44,248 nucleotides of DNA, taken from contig NVVJ01000006.1 in assembly GCA_002402175.1 (NCBI GenBank), positions 1-44,248 of the forward strand, given 5' to 3'. Source of the stretch: SAR86 cluster bacterium. Its GTDB lineage: Bacteria; Pseudomonadota; Gammaproteobacteria; Pseudomonadales; Pseudohongiellaceae. The translations under genes were made by a program, and so were the position numbers. The notes below the pieces were generated by a model. It was not told where the DNA came from. It was given only the letters and a program-made list of their open reading frames with translations, and did no database searches. Shown piece after piece: positions 16,967-25,636 of the stretch; position 1 is the stretch's first letter, and every line of letters begins with the position of its first letter.

Positions 16967-18001
16967 CTATAAACCCCGAGCCCATTCTTTCAGTGCTTGG
17001 TCGAAGCGCGGTGGGTCGTCATCATGCATTGCATGAGCAGCATCTGGTAGAGACTTGTAGGTAAATGGGGATCCTGTCACTTCAATAATTTCGCGAACTT
17101 TCTGCGCTTGTAAATCCGACATCGCACCAGATAGCATACCCGTCGAGGAATCGACTCGACGAGCGTGATGAGTCAGCTGTACAGGAACTTTAACCTTAGA
17201 AAGCATAATGTGATGTGGGCAGCTTGCCGCTACGGTTCCTTCCCAGAACGCACGGCCCCATTCCGGATCATATTCGAGAAGGTTCTGCGGTGGCTCGCCA
17301 GATGAATTGATACCGACGGCGCGCATGCGTGCCTCCCAGTCTCCAATTTTCCATTGGTCGCCCAAATAAATCGTATTCAAATGGAAAACTTCGCCAACAC
17401 GGCTCTGACGAATAGATTGCCCGTAAAACGGGCTAAGTTCTGAAGAAAACAAAGGAGGGTCTTCGTACATAGCCCCACGGATCTGACCCGGCTTCGCATA
17501 CGCGGAAAGCCAGGCCGAGAGCACACCTCCTGAAGAACAGCCGCTAACAACAACCGGTCGTCCAATTACTTCATCGATGAATCGAACTAGGTCGTTACCC
17601 ATGTTGTCGAGCGTGTAGCGTCCAGGTGTCCAGGTGGATCTGCCTTGGCCTCGCAAGTCGACGGCATAGCATTGGAAATCTGTGGAGAGAAGTTCCAACA
17701 CGTCTTCATAGCCCCACCAGCTTTCAGTTTGCCCGGGTATAAGAAGTAGTGCAGGCTTGTCGGGCGAACCCACTACTACATAGTTCATCTCCATCTCACC
17801 AAGGTCTATTTTCTGTTCTTCATATTTGTGAGAAACGAACACATTACGCTCAGCAGGGTTCCGTTGAGCCTGCGCTCGTGCTGCCATACTAAATCCCACG
17901 GCCACGGCAGCAGGTACCGCTAACGTAGCCTTGAGAATTGTTCGACGGCTGGTACCTGTCGGCTTTCTCAATTCGCCATTTTCATTTTTTGATGCTGTCA
18001 T
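16967..18001 (-). CDS. Tat-exported alpha/beta hydrolase
   Basis: A 344-residue protein with a twin-arginine signal (TSRRTILKATLAVPAAVAVG, cleavage likely after ARAQA). The alpha/beta hydrolase fold follows: oxyanion region LLLIPGQTESWWGYED, DLRGQGRS, and nucleophile elbow G154-C-S156-S-G. The acid is probably in the strand near THHARRVD, and the catalytic His is H323 or H326 in DAAHAMHDDDPP. The substrate is unknown; family members hydrolyse esters, lactones or epoxides. It follows the small membrane protein gene by 98 bases. Its immediate downstream flank carries the hydrolase remnant. Confidence 0.9.
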   Translation of the reverse strand: MTASKNENGELRKPTGTSRRTILKATLAVPAAVAVGFSMAARAQAQRNPAERNVFVSHKYEEQKIDLGEMEMNYVVVGSPDKPALLLIPGQTESWWGYEDVLELLSTDFQCYAVDLRGQGRSTWTPGRYTLDNMGNDLVRFIDEVIGRPVVVSGCSSGGVLSAWLSAYAKPGQIRGAMYEDPPLFSSELSPFYGQSIRQSRVGEVFHLNTIYLGDQWKIGDWEARMRAVGINSSGEPPQNLLEYDPEWGRAFWEGTVAASCPHHIMLSKVKVPVQLTHHARRVDSSTGMLSGAMSDLQAQKVREIIEVTGSPFTYKSLPDAAHAMHDDDPPRFDQALKEWARGL

Positions 18002-18099
18002 TCTCTTTTTCCTTCGGGATGATTTATCAGCAACTTGAAATCAAAATAAACACTGTATTAACTTTTAATCGCTGACCGCACATAGCAGTCCCTTGATTA

Positions 18100-18606
18100 T
18101 TAAGATCTAGGTACCCAGAAGAAAACCTCCCAGTCACGAAGTGGCTCAGACCCTTCGTAGAGTGGCTCGTCTAGAGTTCTGCCTGTTTTTGCAGCCCACT
18201 TCTCCATCATGGCAAGTCGCTCATCGCCGAACTTCTCCACAGCTTCCATCATGTAAGTTGAGTCACCTATGCGCAACCAACCATCACCACCACGCTCTCG
18301 AACACGCTTCGCCCAAAGCCCTCCGTCCGGACGAGTAGCTGTGATTACACCTTCTGGCGTACCTACCCACGACAGGTGGTTAACGAACGGTGGGAAGCCA
18401 GTTTGCTTCATGAGCAAAGGTCCCTGAATAGCACCGTTAAGTGGTGAAAAGTCATCCAGGGCAGAAGTAGCTGTTCCTCCAAGTATTACGCCAGGCACAC
18501 GGCCGATTCCCTGGTTGCTGAGATACGGAGCCGTAAACATCCAAGTCAAAATTCCAACCAGAAGTACCACTCCGGTAGCAATACCCGCTATCTTGCTCTT
18601 ACTCAT
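18100..18606 (-). CDS. Membrane-anchored protein, possibly split-barrel fold
   Basis: I place the start at ATG 18606 (MSKSKIAGIATGVVLLVG) since AGGGG lies upstream; the open frame runs 25 codons further without support. The 168-residue product has one N-terminal membrane anchor (about 7-27). A soluble region follows with GVITATRPDGGLWAKRVRE and GDGWLRIGDSTYMME. The pattern vaguely recalls flavin/F420-type split-barrel proteins, but I would not assign it. It is co-directional with the Tat hydrolase and may share a transcript. Confidence 0.7.
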   Translation of the reverse strand: MSKSKIAGIATGVVLLVGILTWMFTAPYLSNQGIGRVPGVILGGTATSALDDFSPLNGAIQGPLLMKQTGFPPFVNHLSWVGTPEGVITATRPDGGLWAKRVRERGGDGWLRIGDSTYMMEAVEKFGDERLAMMEKWAAKTGRTLDEPLYEGSEPLRDWEVFFWVPRS

Positions 18607-18685
18607 TGTGCATCCCCTGTGTTGATGTGTAGGAAGAAAGCATGAACAATATATCCAACCAAAGTCTTTGTCCAATATCATACTG

Positions 18686-18823
18686 ATGTTAGCTGGTCAG
18701 ATTGAAAGTGAGGTCGGGCAGAAGCAATACCGCTTAGAACTGCGTCCCTGCTACTTCGAAATTGGTGATGGGTTTATCTTGAAGCTCGATCTAATGGGGC
18801 AACCCAAAATAACGGGCTATTAA
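18686..18823 (+). pseudogene. Short protein-like frame, possible gene remnant
   Basis: ATG 18686 opens 45 codons (MLAGQIESEVGQKQYRLELR, then CYFEIGDGFILKLDLMGQPK) ending in TAA ten bases before a hairpin. The residues look protein-like and it ends at a terminator, so it may be the tail of a lost gene or a genuine small protein. There is no clear ribosome site, and I do not recognise it. Confidence 0.2.
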
Positions 18824-18832
18824 GAAATAACA

Positions 18833-18868
18833 AACGCCCCAGGCCAATTATCTCTGGCCCAGGGCGTT
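18833..18868 (-). terminator. Rho-independent terminator for the cytochrome/PHM operon
   Basis: A 14-base stem with two imperfect pairs and an eight-base loop (AACGCCCTGGGCCA pairing with TGGCCTGGGGCGTT on the minus strand) is followed by TTGTTATTTCTT. It lies about 60 bases after the stop at 18927. Confidence 0.8.
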
Positions 18869-18926
18869 GTCACTATTTACTACGAGTGTTTACTACAAAT
18901 GTTTGCTATGAGTTGTTGGTTAAAGC

Positions 18927-19847
18927 TTAAGGCGTAACTGTCACTGGTACATACGCATTAGACCAACAGCAATGGTTGTCGAACTGACTATCTGGCGCTG
19001 CGAAATTATCCACCCGCAATCGAATCACATAGTCACCCGGCTCCCAAAACGTGGCTTGAGTTGTCACCACGGTCCAGCCGTCGCTCATGCTACCCTCGCC
19101 ATTTTTGCCCCTCTCACGGCCGGTAATAGCCTTGGAGTCAAATTCAGGTATTGCCGGCCCCTGATGCAACATCCACTCTGTGCCCAAAGGGAACAGAAGG
19201 CTATCAACATCGTATCCGCCTCGATTGCCGCGGTCTTGAACATACGCGGACAATGTTACCGGAGCTCCAACCGACGCTGTGATAGTGCTGGAAGTATAGA
19301 TTCCCTCTCGGTCAGTGGACTCAGCTCCATCCATGTCAAACCGAATCGCTGGTGATAAAGAGCCAAGTGCTCTCTCTAATCGGCTCATCTCGTAGGCAGT
19401 CGAAGTGGCTCGTCCAGGAATGGAGTAGCTGTGGCCTGCATGATTTAGCGTCCATATCACCTCAGTTCCAGCCATGTCTGCCGGTACCGTGACAGCGAAT
19501 GCTCCGCGTTCGCGAATACCAACAAAGCCACCTCGGTTATAGACCGGAAAATGCGTTGGCTGCACCCCATCGAACTGTGCTGGCTCGATGTGGTTATTTG
19601 GACCAAGCGGTATATCGACGAGCTCCTCTTTGTTCCGGTTCATGAAGCCGAAAACCATCGTGACGGAGTCGTCGCTATTTTTAATCCAGCCGTCGAAGAA
19701 CGGGGCTACAAAATCACCGCTCTTGCGCATCTGAACTAAGGGATAGTCACGCAAGTGATCGGGCATTTGTGCATAGAGAGGTGCTGCAGTCAGTCCCATA
19801 AGTGCGACTGCAATAGTCCCGGCAGCTAGTTGTTTATATTTGTTCAT
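18927..19847 (-). CDS. Exported protein of unknown function paired with the copper oxidase-like gene
   Basis: The 306-residue protein has a Sec signal peptide (AAGTIAVALMGLTAAPLYAQ) and a beta-rich mature region with GWIKNSDDSVTMVFGFMNRN, VYNRGGFVGIRERG and WTLNHAGHSYSIPGRA. I recall similar genes beside cytochrome c/PHM genes, but I know no assigned role. ATG 19847 has GGAGG seven bases upstream and overlaps the previous gene's stop by four bases (ATGA). The two are therefore co-translated and probably work together in the periplasm. A strong terminator follows. Confidence 0.85.
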   Translation of the reverse strand: MNKYKQLAAGTIAVALMGLTAAPLYAQMPDHLRDYPLVQMRKSGDFVAPFFDGWIKNSDDSVTMVFGFMNRNKEELVDIPLGPNNHIEPAQFDGVQPTHFPVYNRGGFVGIRERGAFAVTVPADMAGTEVIWTLNHAGHSYSIPGRATSTAYEMSRLERALGSLSPAIRFDMDGAESTDREGIYTSSTITASVGAPVTLSAYVQDRGNRGGYDVDSLLFPLGTEWMLHQGPAIPEFDSKAITGRERGKNGEGSMSDGWTVVTTQATFWEPGDYVIRLRVDNFAAPDSQFDNHCCWSNAYVPVTVTP

Positions 19848-21151
19848 GGAGCACCTCCTGCCTCAGCGGCGGCTCTTTCTTCGAGCATCATCTCGTAACC
19901 CTCTTCGTCCAGATGCGTAACGGCGATCCAGGAATGAGACATCTCGTCAGTTGTTCTCTGGCCCGCACCAACCCACTGATCTGGATCTGGATTGAACGGA
20001 TTATCCGCCGTGTTGTCATACCATGCAGTTTGAATGATGGTTGCACCAGCGGGAATCAGAGGTTGGGAGCCATCTTTATAGGTATGACTGTGGTTCCAGC
20101 CTGCACTCCAGTTTGAAGCTTGGCTGATTACCTCGCGCCGCCCAGTAGACGGATCGTAAATTTCGATGTTCATAGCCACGCCGCGCAAGTGTAAATGCGG
20201 CTGCCAGCTGTCTATACGCACCGGGTGATCAAAGGAGTGAAATCCCTGTGTCATCAACTTACCGTGAGGCTCGATGGCATAGTCGCCGCCTTGCAGGGCA
20301 TATAAGCGTAAATCCTGCTCGTAAGCTGCATCTTCATCGAAGTCTTCATCCTGATACCAGATGCCGACCGAAACTTGATCGTCAGCAACTGCATTTCCAT
20401 CAGGATAATAATGGATGCTCCACCTTACCTGAGAGTTAGCCGGCGCAGTTCTACATGCGCCCTCGGGAACCATCTCTCCAAGTTTTCCGTAGGCGTACTC
20501 AGACAAACGACCAAATGTGACCCACTCACCTTCTTCGTTCTGAACCAGGAATTGGGAGTTTGCATGGTGTGTTGATCCATGGGCTGCCTGAGAAGGCAGT
20601 GTCTCGATCGCCTTGATGCATCGATTCTCCGCGATGCCTGTAGGGACATCGGGCTCCCACCACATATCCTGACCACTTCCTGGAACGTCCCATTTAGTTG
20701 ACTTGATGATGTGGTCGGGTGGGCCTAACTCTGGCTCAAGACGCCACTCACCAACCGCAGGAAATTGTTTAGCCGCTGGCAGATGCTCGGGATTACCCAT
20801 CGGGGAACCTGCATCCACCCAGGCAACAAGAGTGTCGATGTCTTCTTGAGACATTCGCCAGTCGCCTTTCAACTCCTGAACGCCAATATCCGCATCATAT
20901 TGGTACGGAGGCATCTCGCGACTCAACACCTTCATTCTTATAAGTGGCGCCCAGGGACGAACTTCTTCGTAACTGGTAAAAGACATGGGCCCAATCTGTC
21001 CATCCTGATGACAAATCTGGCAATTGTCCTGAATAATTCTGGAGACTTCGCGTGAGTACGTAGGGTGCTCACCTATAGGTTCAGCGGCGCCAGCAAGCGC
21101 GGGCACAAGGGCTATCGCTGAGAACAACCCTATTACACTAGTCTTTTTCAT
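19844..21151 (-). CDS. Cytochrome c fused to a PHM/DBH-type copper monooxygenase
   Basis: 435 residues with a Sec signal peptide (1-22). A c-type heme site C44-Q-I-C47-H48 sits in a short cytochrome domain, with MPP (about 80) as a possible axial Met. Residues about 140-425 show the copper ligands of peptidylglycine/dopamine monooxygenases: H195-H196 (GSTHHANS) and H247 (WSIHYYP) for one copper, then H319-x-H321 (PHLHLRG) and M404 (TDEMSHSW) for the other. I infer that the heme domain passes electrons to the copper centres. The substrate is unknown. A good ribosome site (AGGAGAG) precedes ATG 21151. Confidence 0.85.
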   Translation of the reverse strand: MKKTSVIGLFSAIALVPALAGAAEPIGEHPTYSREVSRIIQDNCQICHQDGQIGPMSFTSYEEVRPWAPLIRMKVLSREMPPYQYDADIGVQELKGDWRMSQEDIDTLVAWVDAGSPMGNPEHLPAAKQFPAVGEWRLEPELGPPDHIIKSTKWDVPGSGQDMWWEPDVPTGIAENRCIKAIETLPSQAAHGSTHHANSQFLVQNEEGEWVTFGRLSEYAYGKLGEMVPEGACRTAPANSQVRWSIHYYPDGNAVADDQVSVGIWYQDEDFDEDAAYEQDLRLYALQGGDYAIEPHGKLMTQGFHSFDHPVRIDSWQPHLHLRGVAMNIEIYDPSTGRREVISQASNWSAGWNHSHTYKDGSQPLIPAGATIIQTAWYDNTADNPFNPDPDQWVGAGQRTTDEMSHSWIAVTHLDEEGYEMMLEERAAAEAGGAP

Positions 21152-21495
21152 GATTTTCTCTCCTGCTATTTCTAATATAAATTGTTTGGTAGTCGCTCTG
21201 TTTGAGGCTTTATTGCAAGGAACTGGTGATTTAGCACTGGGTCCTTTTTCTTCTTTTGTGTATAAAATTTGGAACCATCCTGAGTAGCCATTCTGCGCCA
21301 GACGTACCTGCAGTTGCTGATATAGGTCAATTTTTGAGAGCTAAAATGTTACAAATTGTAGGGCTATTGGGTGAAGGCACTAGAAGCCGACAACGCAAAC
21401 AGGAATGTACTAACACCATCTATAGTAAATATTGGTTCAGTAAAACCTTTTACCTGTCGTATGTATTGCTGAAAATCATCCTTAAGGAAATACAC
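21152..21495. other. Regulatory intergenic stretch between divergent genes
   Basis: About 340 bases separate the divergent cytochrome/PHM and CBS genes. The long open frame beginning at 21256 runs into the CBS gene, but its first 80 codons do not look like protein. The clearest element is an FNR-like box at 21317-21330. Confidence 0.55.
21317..21330 (+). promoter_or_regulatory. FNR/Anr-like box
   Basis: CTGATATAGGTCAA differs from TTGAT-N4-ATCAA at two positions. A TAAAAT hexamer at 21342-21347 could be a -10, although the spacing is not the standard -41.5 layout. Anaerobic control of CBS-domain genes is known in related bacteria; here it is a suggestion. Confidence 0.35.
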
Positions 21496-21921
21496 ATGCA
21501 GGTTTATATAAAAGACATAATGCAATCAGAAGTGACAATGGTTTCGTGCGAATCCACTGTAGAACAATCAGAAACTCTTATGCTAAATACCAGCAGGCGA
21601 TGTGTTCCTGTAGTCGACAAATATTTTCATTGTGTTGGAATGTTAAGCAACAGCGATATCTTGCGAGTTCGAAACGCTAAAAAAGATGTCTCATCAACTT
21701 ATGTGCGAGATGTCATGAACCGCGACATTGTATCCGTCAGCCCACATTGCTCAGTAGACGATGCTATGGAACTAATGATCGACTGTGGTGTACATCATGT
21801 CTTTGTTATTTCAAACAAGCAGGTGTGCGGAATTGTTTCAGTTATAGATATTATACAAGTCGACCGAGCTAGAACTTTCAATGCTTTCGCCGACTCTGAA
21901 TCATACGTGCCAGCTGGCTGA
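21496..21921 (+). CDS. Tandem CBS-domain protein
   Basis: From ATG 21496 (AAGGAA eight bases upstream) the product is 141 residues made of two CBS motifs: VYIKDIMQSEVTMVSCESTV to about residue 60, and TYVRDVMNRDIVSVSPHCSV to about 125. CBS pairs bind adenine nucleotides and sense energy state. With no attached enzyme domain this is a stand-alone regulator. It is rich in Cys for its size (CES, RRCVPV, HCVG, HCSV, DCGV, VCGI), which is unusual and could make it redox- or metal-responsive. It converges on the binding-protein gene, with stops ten bases apart. Confidence 0.9.
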   Translation: MQVYIKDIMQSEVTMVSCESTVEQSETLMLNTSRRCVPVVDKYFHCVGMLSNSDILRVRNAKKDVSSTYVRDVMNRDIVSVSPHCSVDDAMELMIDCGVHHVFVISNKQVCGIVSVIDIIQVDRARTFNAFADSESYVPAG

Positions 21922-21930
21922 ACGTGTAGT

Positions 21931-22800
21931 CTATTGATTGCCTGAAACACGTCGTCTTGGTGTTTGCGCCTTTGGAAACTGTAGTAATCCAGATGCATCT
22001 CTGCGTGGAAATATCCAGGACATGCCTTCATCCGGCCCAGGCTCTTCAAGGGCCTTTTGACCTTCTTCCGAAATCAGGTACTCGGCTAGTTTTTCTGCGT
22101 TGGATCTAGCGACTAAATTTGCGGGGTGCTGCGGTCCTGGAGTAACAATGACGTATGCCCGTCGCATGCTCGGGTCTCCTTGCAGAAGAACGTCAATTCC
22201 ATCTGACTGCATTCTGCCAAAGGCAACAGGTAAGTGACCTACTATTACATAGGCCTGATCGCTAGCCGCTTGAGCAAGAATCTGTTGAGGCTTTTCAACC
22301 TTATCCGGAATTAATTGAAGCTGCGAAGGAACAAGGTCGGCGCTATCCATTAAACGTCTCAAAATTTGATGGCTGCCGGCATCGCGAAATAAAATCAGTG
22401 ATTGATTGGAAGCTTGAATTTTAAGCAGAGCCTCTCGTCCTGAATTGGCTTGTGCTATCCCCGCAGGATCATTGCGCGGACCCGCAATAATAAACTCGTT
22501 GTAACCCCAGGTTCGCAGTGCCGACGCATAACCCATCGCTTCGAGAGCGAATGTTTCATCACCACCATGAATTAATAGCAAGTCGACGTCCCCTCGCATG
22601 AATGCGGGAACGACTCGTTCCTTGGGTGCGGCAATTACAGTGGTTATATCAAAATCAAGAAAACTTTCTGCAGATGTTTCAACACGCGACCAGACACCGC
22701 TCATGTCCAGCCCGCCTATAACGGCTACTTTTAAATCTCCTTCAGCCCCAAGGCAAGAGATACTCGCAAACATCAATACAGCAGGAAATATTTTATTCAT
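21931..22800 (-). CDS. Orphan tungstate/phosphate-type solute-binding protein (TupA/PstS-like)
   Basis: From ATG 22800 (MNKIFPAVLMFASISCLGAE) the product is 289 residues with a signal peptide. A type II periplasmic binding fold follows: KVAVIGGLDMSGVWSRV, a DVDLLLIHGGDETFALEAMG segment, FIIAGPRNDPAGIAQ, LILFRDAGSHQILRRLM and a late AYVIVGHLPVAFGRM. FIIAGP.NDPAG and RDAGSH are typical of the tungstate-binding TupA group. A further in-frame start exists at 22860, and neither has a clear ribosome site. No ABC permease or ATPase is adjacent, so it may serve a distant transporter or act as a sensor. Confidence 0.8.
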   Translation of the reverse strand: MNKIFPAVLMFASISCLGAEGDLKVAVIGGLDMSGVWSRVETSAESFLDFDITTVIAAPKERVVPAFMRGDVDLLLIHGGDETFALEAMGYASALRTWGYNEFIIAGPRNDPAGIAQANSGREALLKIQASNQSLILFRDAGSHQILRRLMDSADLVPSQLQLIPDKVEKPQQILAQAASDQAYVIVGHLPVAFGRMQSDGIDVLLQGDPSMRRAYVIVTPGPQHPANLVARSNAEKLAEYLISEEGQKALEEPGPDEGMSWIFPRRDASGLLQFPKAQTPRRRVSGNQ

Positions 22801-22889
22801 TAAGGTATTAAATATGGGATTGGCATAGAAATATAGCACTTTTGAATATGCCCTTTGCATCTATGCTTGTTTTGCATCCAAGAAACTAA

Positions 22890-24248
22890 CTAGAAATAAG
22901 GCGTGTACCCTGTTGGGTATTTTTCAGCACGGAACAAATCTGTTTGTATTCCTACCGGAGAATTTCCGCCAAAAGCATTTACGTATTCTCTCAATTTATT
23001 TCCCGCACTATCGATCTCAATAATTAATCCATCAATACCGCTACAAATAAATGTGTTGTTGTTAGCTAGTCGCTGCACACTTGAAATACGAGAACTGTAG
23101 AAAAACTCACTGTCGTTATTTCCATAACTAAAAACAACAGAGTTCATTGCCGAATTCAGTTCGAGCGCACGGGAAAAGCTATCGCCGTTATCGAAAACTG
23201 TAATATTGCTTTCAGCATTTTTATCGTCAATCCATTTAGCATCATGCTGGCCTGATAGCTGTACACTTGAAATAGCCGCCACACTTCCATCGTCTTTGTT
23301 AATCAGCCATATTTGGTCATGGCTGCGACTACTAACCAGAATTTGATTACTGGCATGATTATAGTCGATAGAATTAAGATGAATCCAATCTTCTGTTGTA
23401 GCGCTATCACTATTCAATCCCAGCTCATCCAGATGATCAAAAATATCCCAGCGCCAAACCACTTCTCCTTGGTCGCTGCCAGTCTTTTCAATCTCAACAA
23501 TTACTTCCGCCCAAATGTTACCTCTGTCTTCCCAGCTTAAAGCCAGAATATTGCCATTAGGAAGAAGTTCGATGTCGTGGTGAAGTGTTTTATCCTCATC
23601 GCTGTATTCAAAGTTCCATACCGTGTTTCCATCCCAGTCCAGTTCTTCAATAGCCCCCCCTTTTCCACCTGAGTCGAAAAAACCAGTAGCAACATTTCCT
23701 GTGCGTAATAGATTACCACTGGCTAATAGATAGGCAGACAGCTTCGGAGACGAAGTACTTTCCCATTGATGCATTACCTCTCCGAAGTCGTCTATTAGAT
23801 AACTTGTATTTGATGATATAGGCGCGATTAGAGTTAAGCCGTTAAAACTACCGGGGCTGCTTTGGTAGCTTAGATAGTCATTGTCTAAAATGAAGTACTC
23901 AACATTTGAGAAATTACTGGTTTCTACCTCGTTATATGCTTCAACCGCCACATAGTAAGAGGCTCCCTCTGGTAGAAGCCCTGAAATACTCTGTTCCAGG
24001 CCCATATCCAGAGACAGTACTGAATCCGGGCCAACATAGGGAAATGGGGCATAGTATAAAGTGTAGCCAGTTGCCCCATCGACAGCACTCCAGCTGAGAG
24101 CTAGGCTTTCTCTGCCATTACTTACACCTAATCTAGGCGTAGATAGCTGCGCCATTACATTAGATGCGCAGAAAACAGCTGCCATCAAAAAAATTATCTT
24201 GGAGATAGGCAGGACGTAGATACGATTGAAACCAAAAGTGTTAGACAT
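22890..24248 (-). CDS. Exported arylsulfotransferase-like protein with fibronectin III domain
   Basis: From ATG 24248 (MSNTFGFNRIYVLPISK) the product has a signal peptide ending VMAQ. A fibronectin type III domain spans about residues 35-115 (LALSWSAVDGATGYTLYYA...ASYYVAVEAYNEV). A beta-propeller of the arylsulfotransferase (ASST) group follows: YLIDDFGEVMHQWES, LDWDGNTVWNFEYSDEDKTL, HHDIELLPNGNILAL, and WIHLNSIDYN. The HHDIE stretch and the later H-x-N pattern correspond to the conserved propeller histidines of that family. It probably acts in the periplasm or at the surface; sulfotransfer itself is not proven. Divergent from the dipeptidase-like gene. Confidence 0.8.
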   Translation of the reverse strand: MSNTFGFNRIYVLPISKIIFLMAAVFCASNVMAQLSTPRLGVSNGRESLALSWSAVDGATGYTLYYAPFPYVGPDSVLSLDMGLEQSISGLLPEGASYYVAVEAYNEVETSNFSNVEYFILDNDYLSYQSSPGSFNGLTLIAPISSNTSYLIDDFGEVMHQWESTSSPKLSAYLLASGNLLRTGNVATGFFDSGGKGGAIEELDWDGNTVWNFEYSDEDKTLHHDIELLPNGNILALSWEDRGNIWAEVIVEIEKTGSDQGEVVWRWDIFDHLDELGLNSDSATTEDWIHLNSIDYNHASNQILVSSRSHDQIWLINKDDGSVAAISSVQLSGQHDAKWIDDKNAESNITVFDNGDSFSRALELNSAMNSVVFSYGNNDSEFFYSSRISSVQRLANNNTFICSGIDGLIIEIDSAGNKLREYVNAFGGNSPVGIQTDLFRAEKYPTGYTPYF

Positions 24249-24439
24249 ATACAATATTCGCTATTAGTTTGTGAGCTCTCCGATACAATCCCTAGAACGC
24301 GAAGCGGCACGTTCCGTTGACATACTCCTTCGAATCAATTCACCTGATCCTTTGATTGCTCATGGACATTGTCATAGTTGACATTTATTCTCCAGCCAGA
24401 TCATTGTATTTTAACTAAGACGCAAAATTCGGAGACAAG

Positions 24440-25591
24440 ATGAAGCGGCGTACATTTATTAAAAAGGCTGCCGCAATTACCGCAACAGCCGGACTTCTTC
24501 CAAGTATGGGTTGCACGGTTTCTAGTAACTCGGTGTCTACTAAATTGTTATCAGGTAAATGGTCAGATAATTATCAAGATGCGATGGTGATCGACGCTCT
24601 GGCCGGGCCAATTCAGTTCAATATTCCTCAAAGTACTTTTCCACTTTCTGCGAGCAATCTTGAACAAGTTAAAAAATCCGGCATTACTGCGCTCAACCTG
24701 ACTGTTAACAGTAGCCGAGCTCGGGGCAATCCATTTGAGGGGGCAGTATCTCGAATAGCCACTTGGGAGCATGAGCTAGATGCGCACCCTGACGTGTTTA
24801 CACGCATACGAAATATCAATGACATTAAACTAGCAAAACAAAACGGCCAGCTGGGAATTATTTATGGCTTTCAAGACACGACTCCATTCGGGAACGAGTT
24901 AGATCGAGTGTCAACATTTCATGGTCTAGGTGTGCGCATCGTTCAACTTACTTACAATATTCAGAACCTGGTGGGCTCAGGTTGCTTAGTTGCCGAAGAC
25001 ACAGGGCTAACTGATTTTGGGCATGAAGTCGTTGAGCGTCTAGACGCTCTCGGCATGTTGGTAGATTTATCTCACTGCGGACAACGTACAACATTAGAAG
25101 GAATACGTTCTTCAGGCAGGCCTGTATCAATCACTCACTCTGGCTGCAATTCAATATTCAAACACCCGCGAAATAAAGATGATGCAACTTTACGGGAGTT
25201 GGCTAATAGTGGCGGAGTGGTTGGCATTTATCATATGCCTTATCTGAATCAATCGGGCATACCAGACATCAGCCATGTCGTTGCGCATATCGAATATGCT
25301 CTTAATCTTATAGGTGAAGAGCATGTAGGCATTGGCAGTGATCAGGGCATTGTCCCTCTTGATACTGGAGGAAATTTTATGACTGCTTTCGAAGAAGTTT
25401 CGGCAAGTCGCACAGCTGCCGGCATTGCGGCACCCAGAGAAGACTTACCACCATACATTCCCGAGCTTAATCATCCTCAGCGAATGCTGACTATTGCAGA
25501 ATATCTTTCTAATAGAGGTCACTCAGCAAGAATTATTGAAAATATTCTTGGAGGGAATTTTTATAGATTATTTAAAGACGTTTGGGTTTAG
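24440..25591 (+). CDS. Membrane dipeptidase family (M19) protein lacking usual metal ligands
   Basis: 383 residues starting MKRRTFIKKAAAITATAGLL with a twin-arginine/lipoprotein signal (Cys25 in SMGC). The M19 barrel is clear: VRIVQLTYNIQNLVGSG, LVDLSHCGQRTTLEGI, VSITHSGCNSIFKHPRN, then VGIYHMPYL and HVGIGSDQGI. The two later His ligands (DLSH and ITHS) are present. The early H-x-D is replaced (MVIDALAGP), and the usual bridging Glu in the GIEG-type motif is Gln (YGFQD). Activity may therefore differ from classical dipeptidases or be lost. GGAG lies six bases before the ATG. Confidence 0.88.
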   Translation: MKRRTFIKKAAAITATAGLLPSMGCTVSSNSVSTKLLSGKWSDNYQDAMVIDALAGPIQFNIPQSTFPLSASNLEQVKKSGITALNLTVNSSRARGNPFEGAVSRIATWEHELDAHPDVFTRIRNINDIKLAKQNGQLGIIYGFQDTTPFGNELDRVSTFHGLGVRIVQLTYNIQNLVGSGCLVAEDTGLTDFGHEVVERLDALGMLVDLSHCGQRTTLEGIRSSGRPVSITHSGCNSIFKHPRNKDDATLRELANSGGVVGIYHMPYLNQSGIPDISHVVAHIEYALNLIGEEHVGIGSDQGIVPLDTGGNFMTAFEEVSASRTAAGIAAPREDLPPYIPELNHPQRMLTIAEYLSNRGHSARIIENILGGNFYRLFKDVWV

Positions 25592-25636
25592 ACTGTTTCC
25601 TTGTATTGTATTGAATTGTAGTATTAAACTTTAGTA

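Larger units (their letters stand above)
18607..18926. other. Intergenic stretch with a relic frame and a terminator
   Basis: About 320 bases between the membrane protein gene and the exported protein pair. It holds a 45-codon plus-strand frame (18686-18823) and a strong hairpin (18833-18868), and I see nothing else. Confidence 0.6.

Noticed and set aside
21256..21495. N-terminal extension of the CBS protein
   Set aside because: These 80 codons lack protein character and the ATG at 21496 has a ribosome site.
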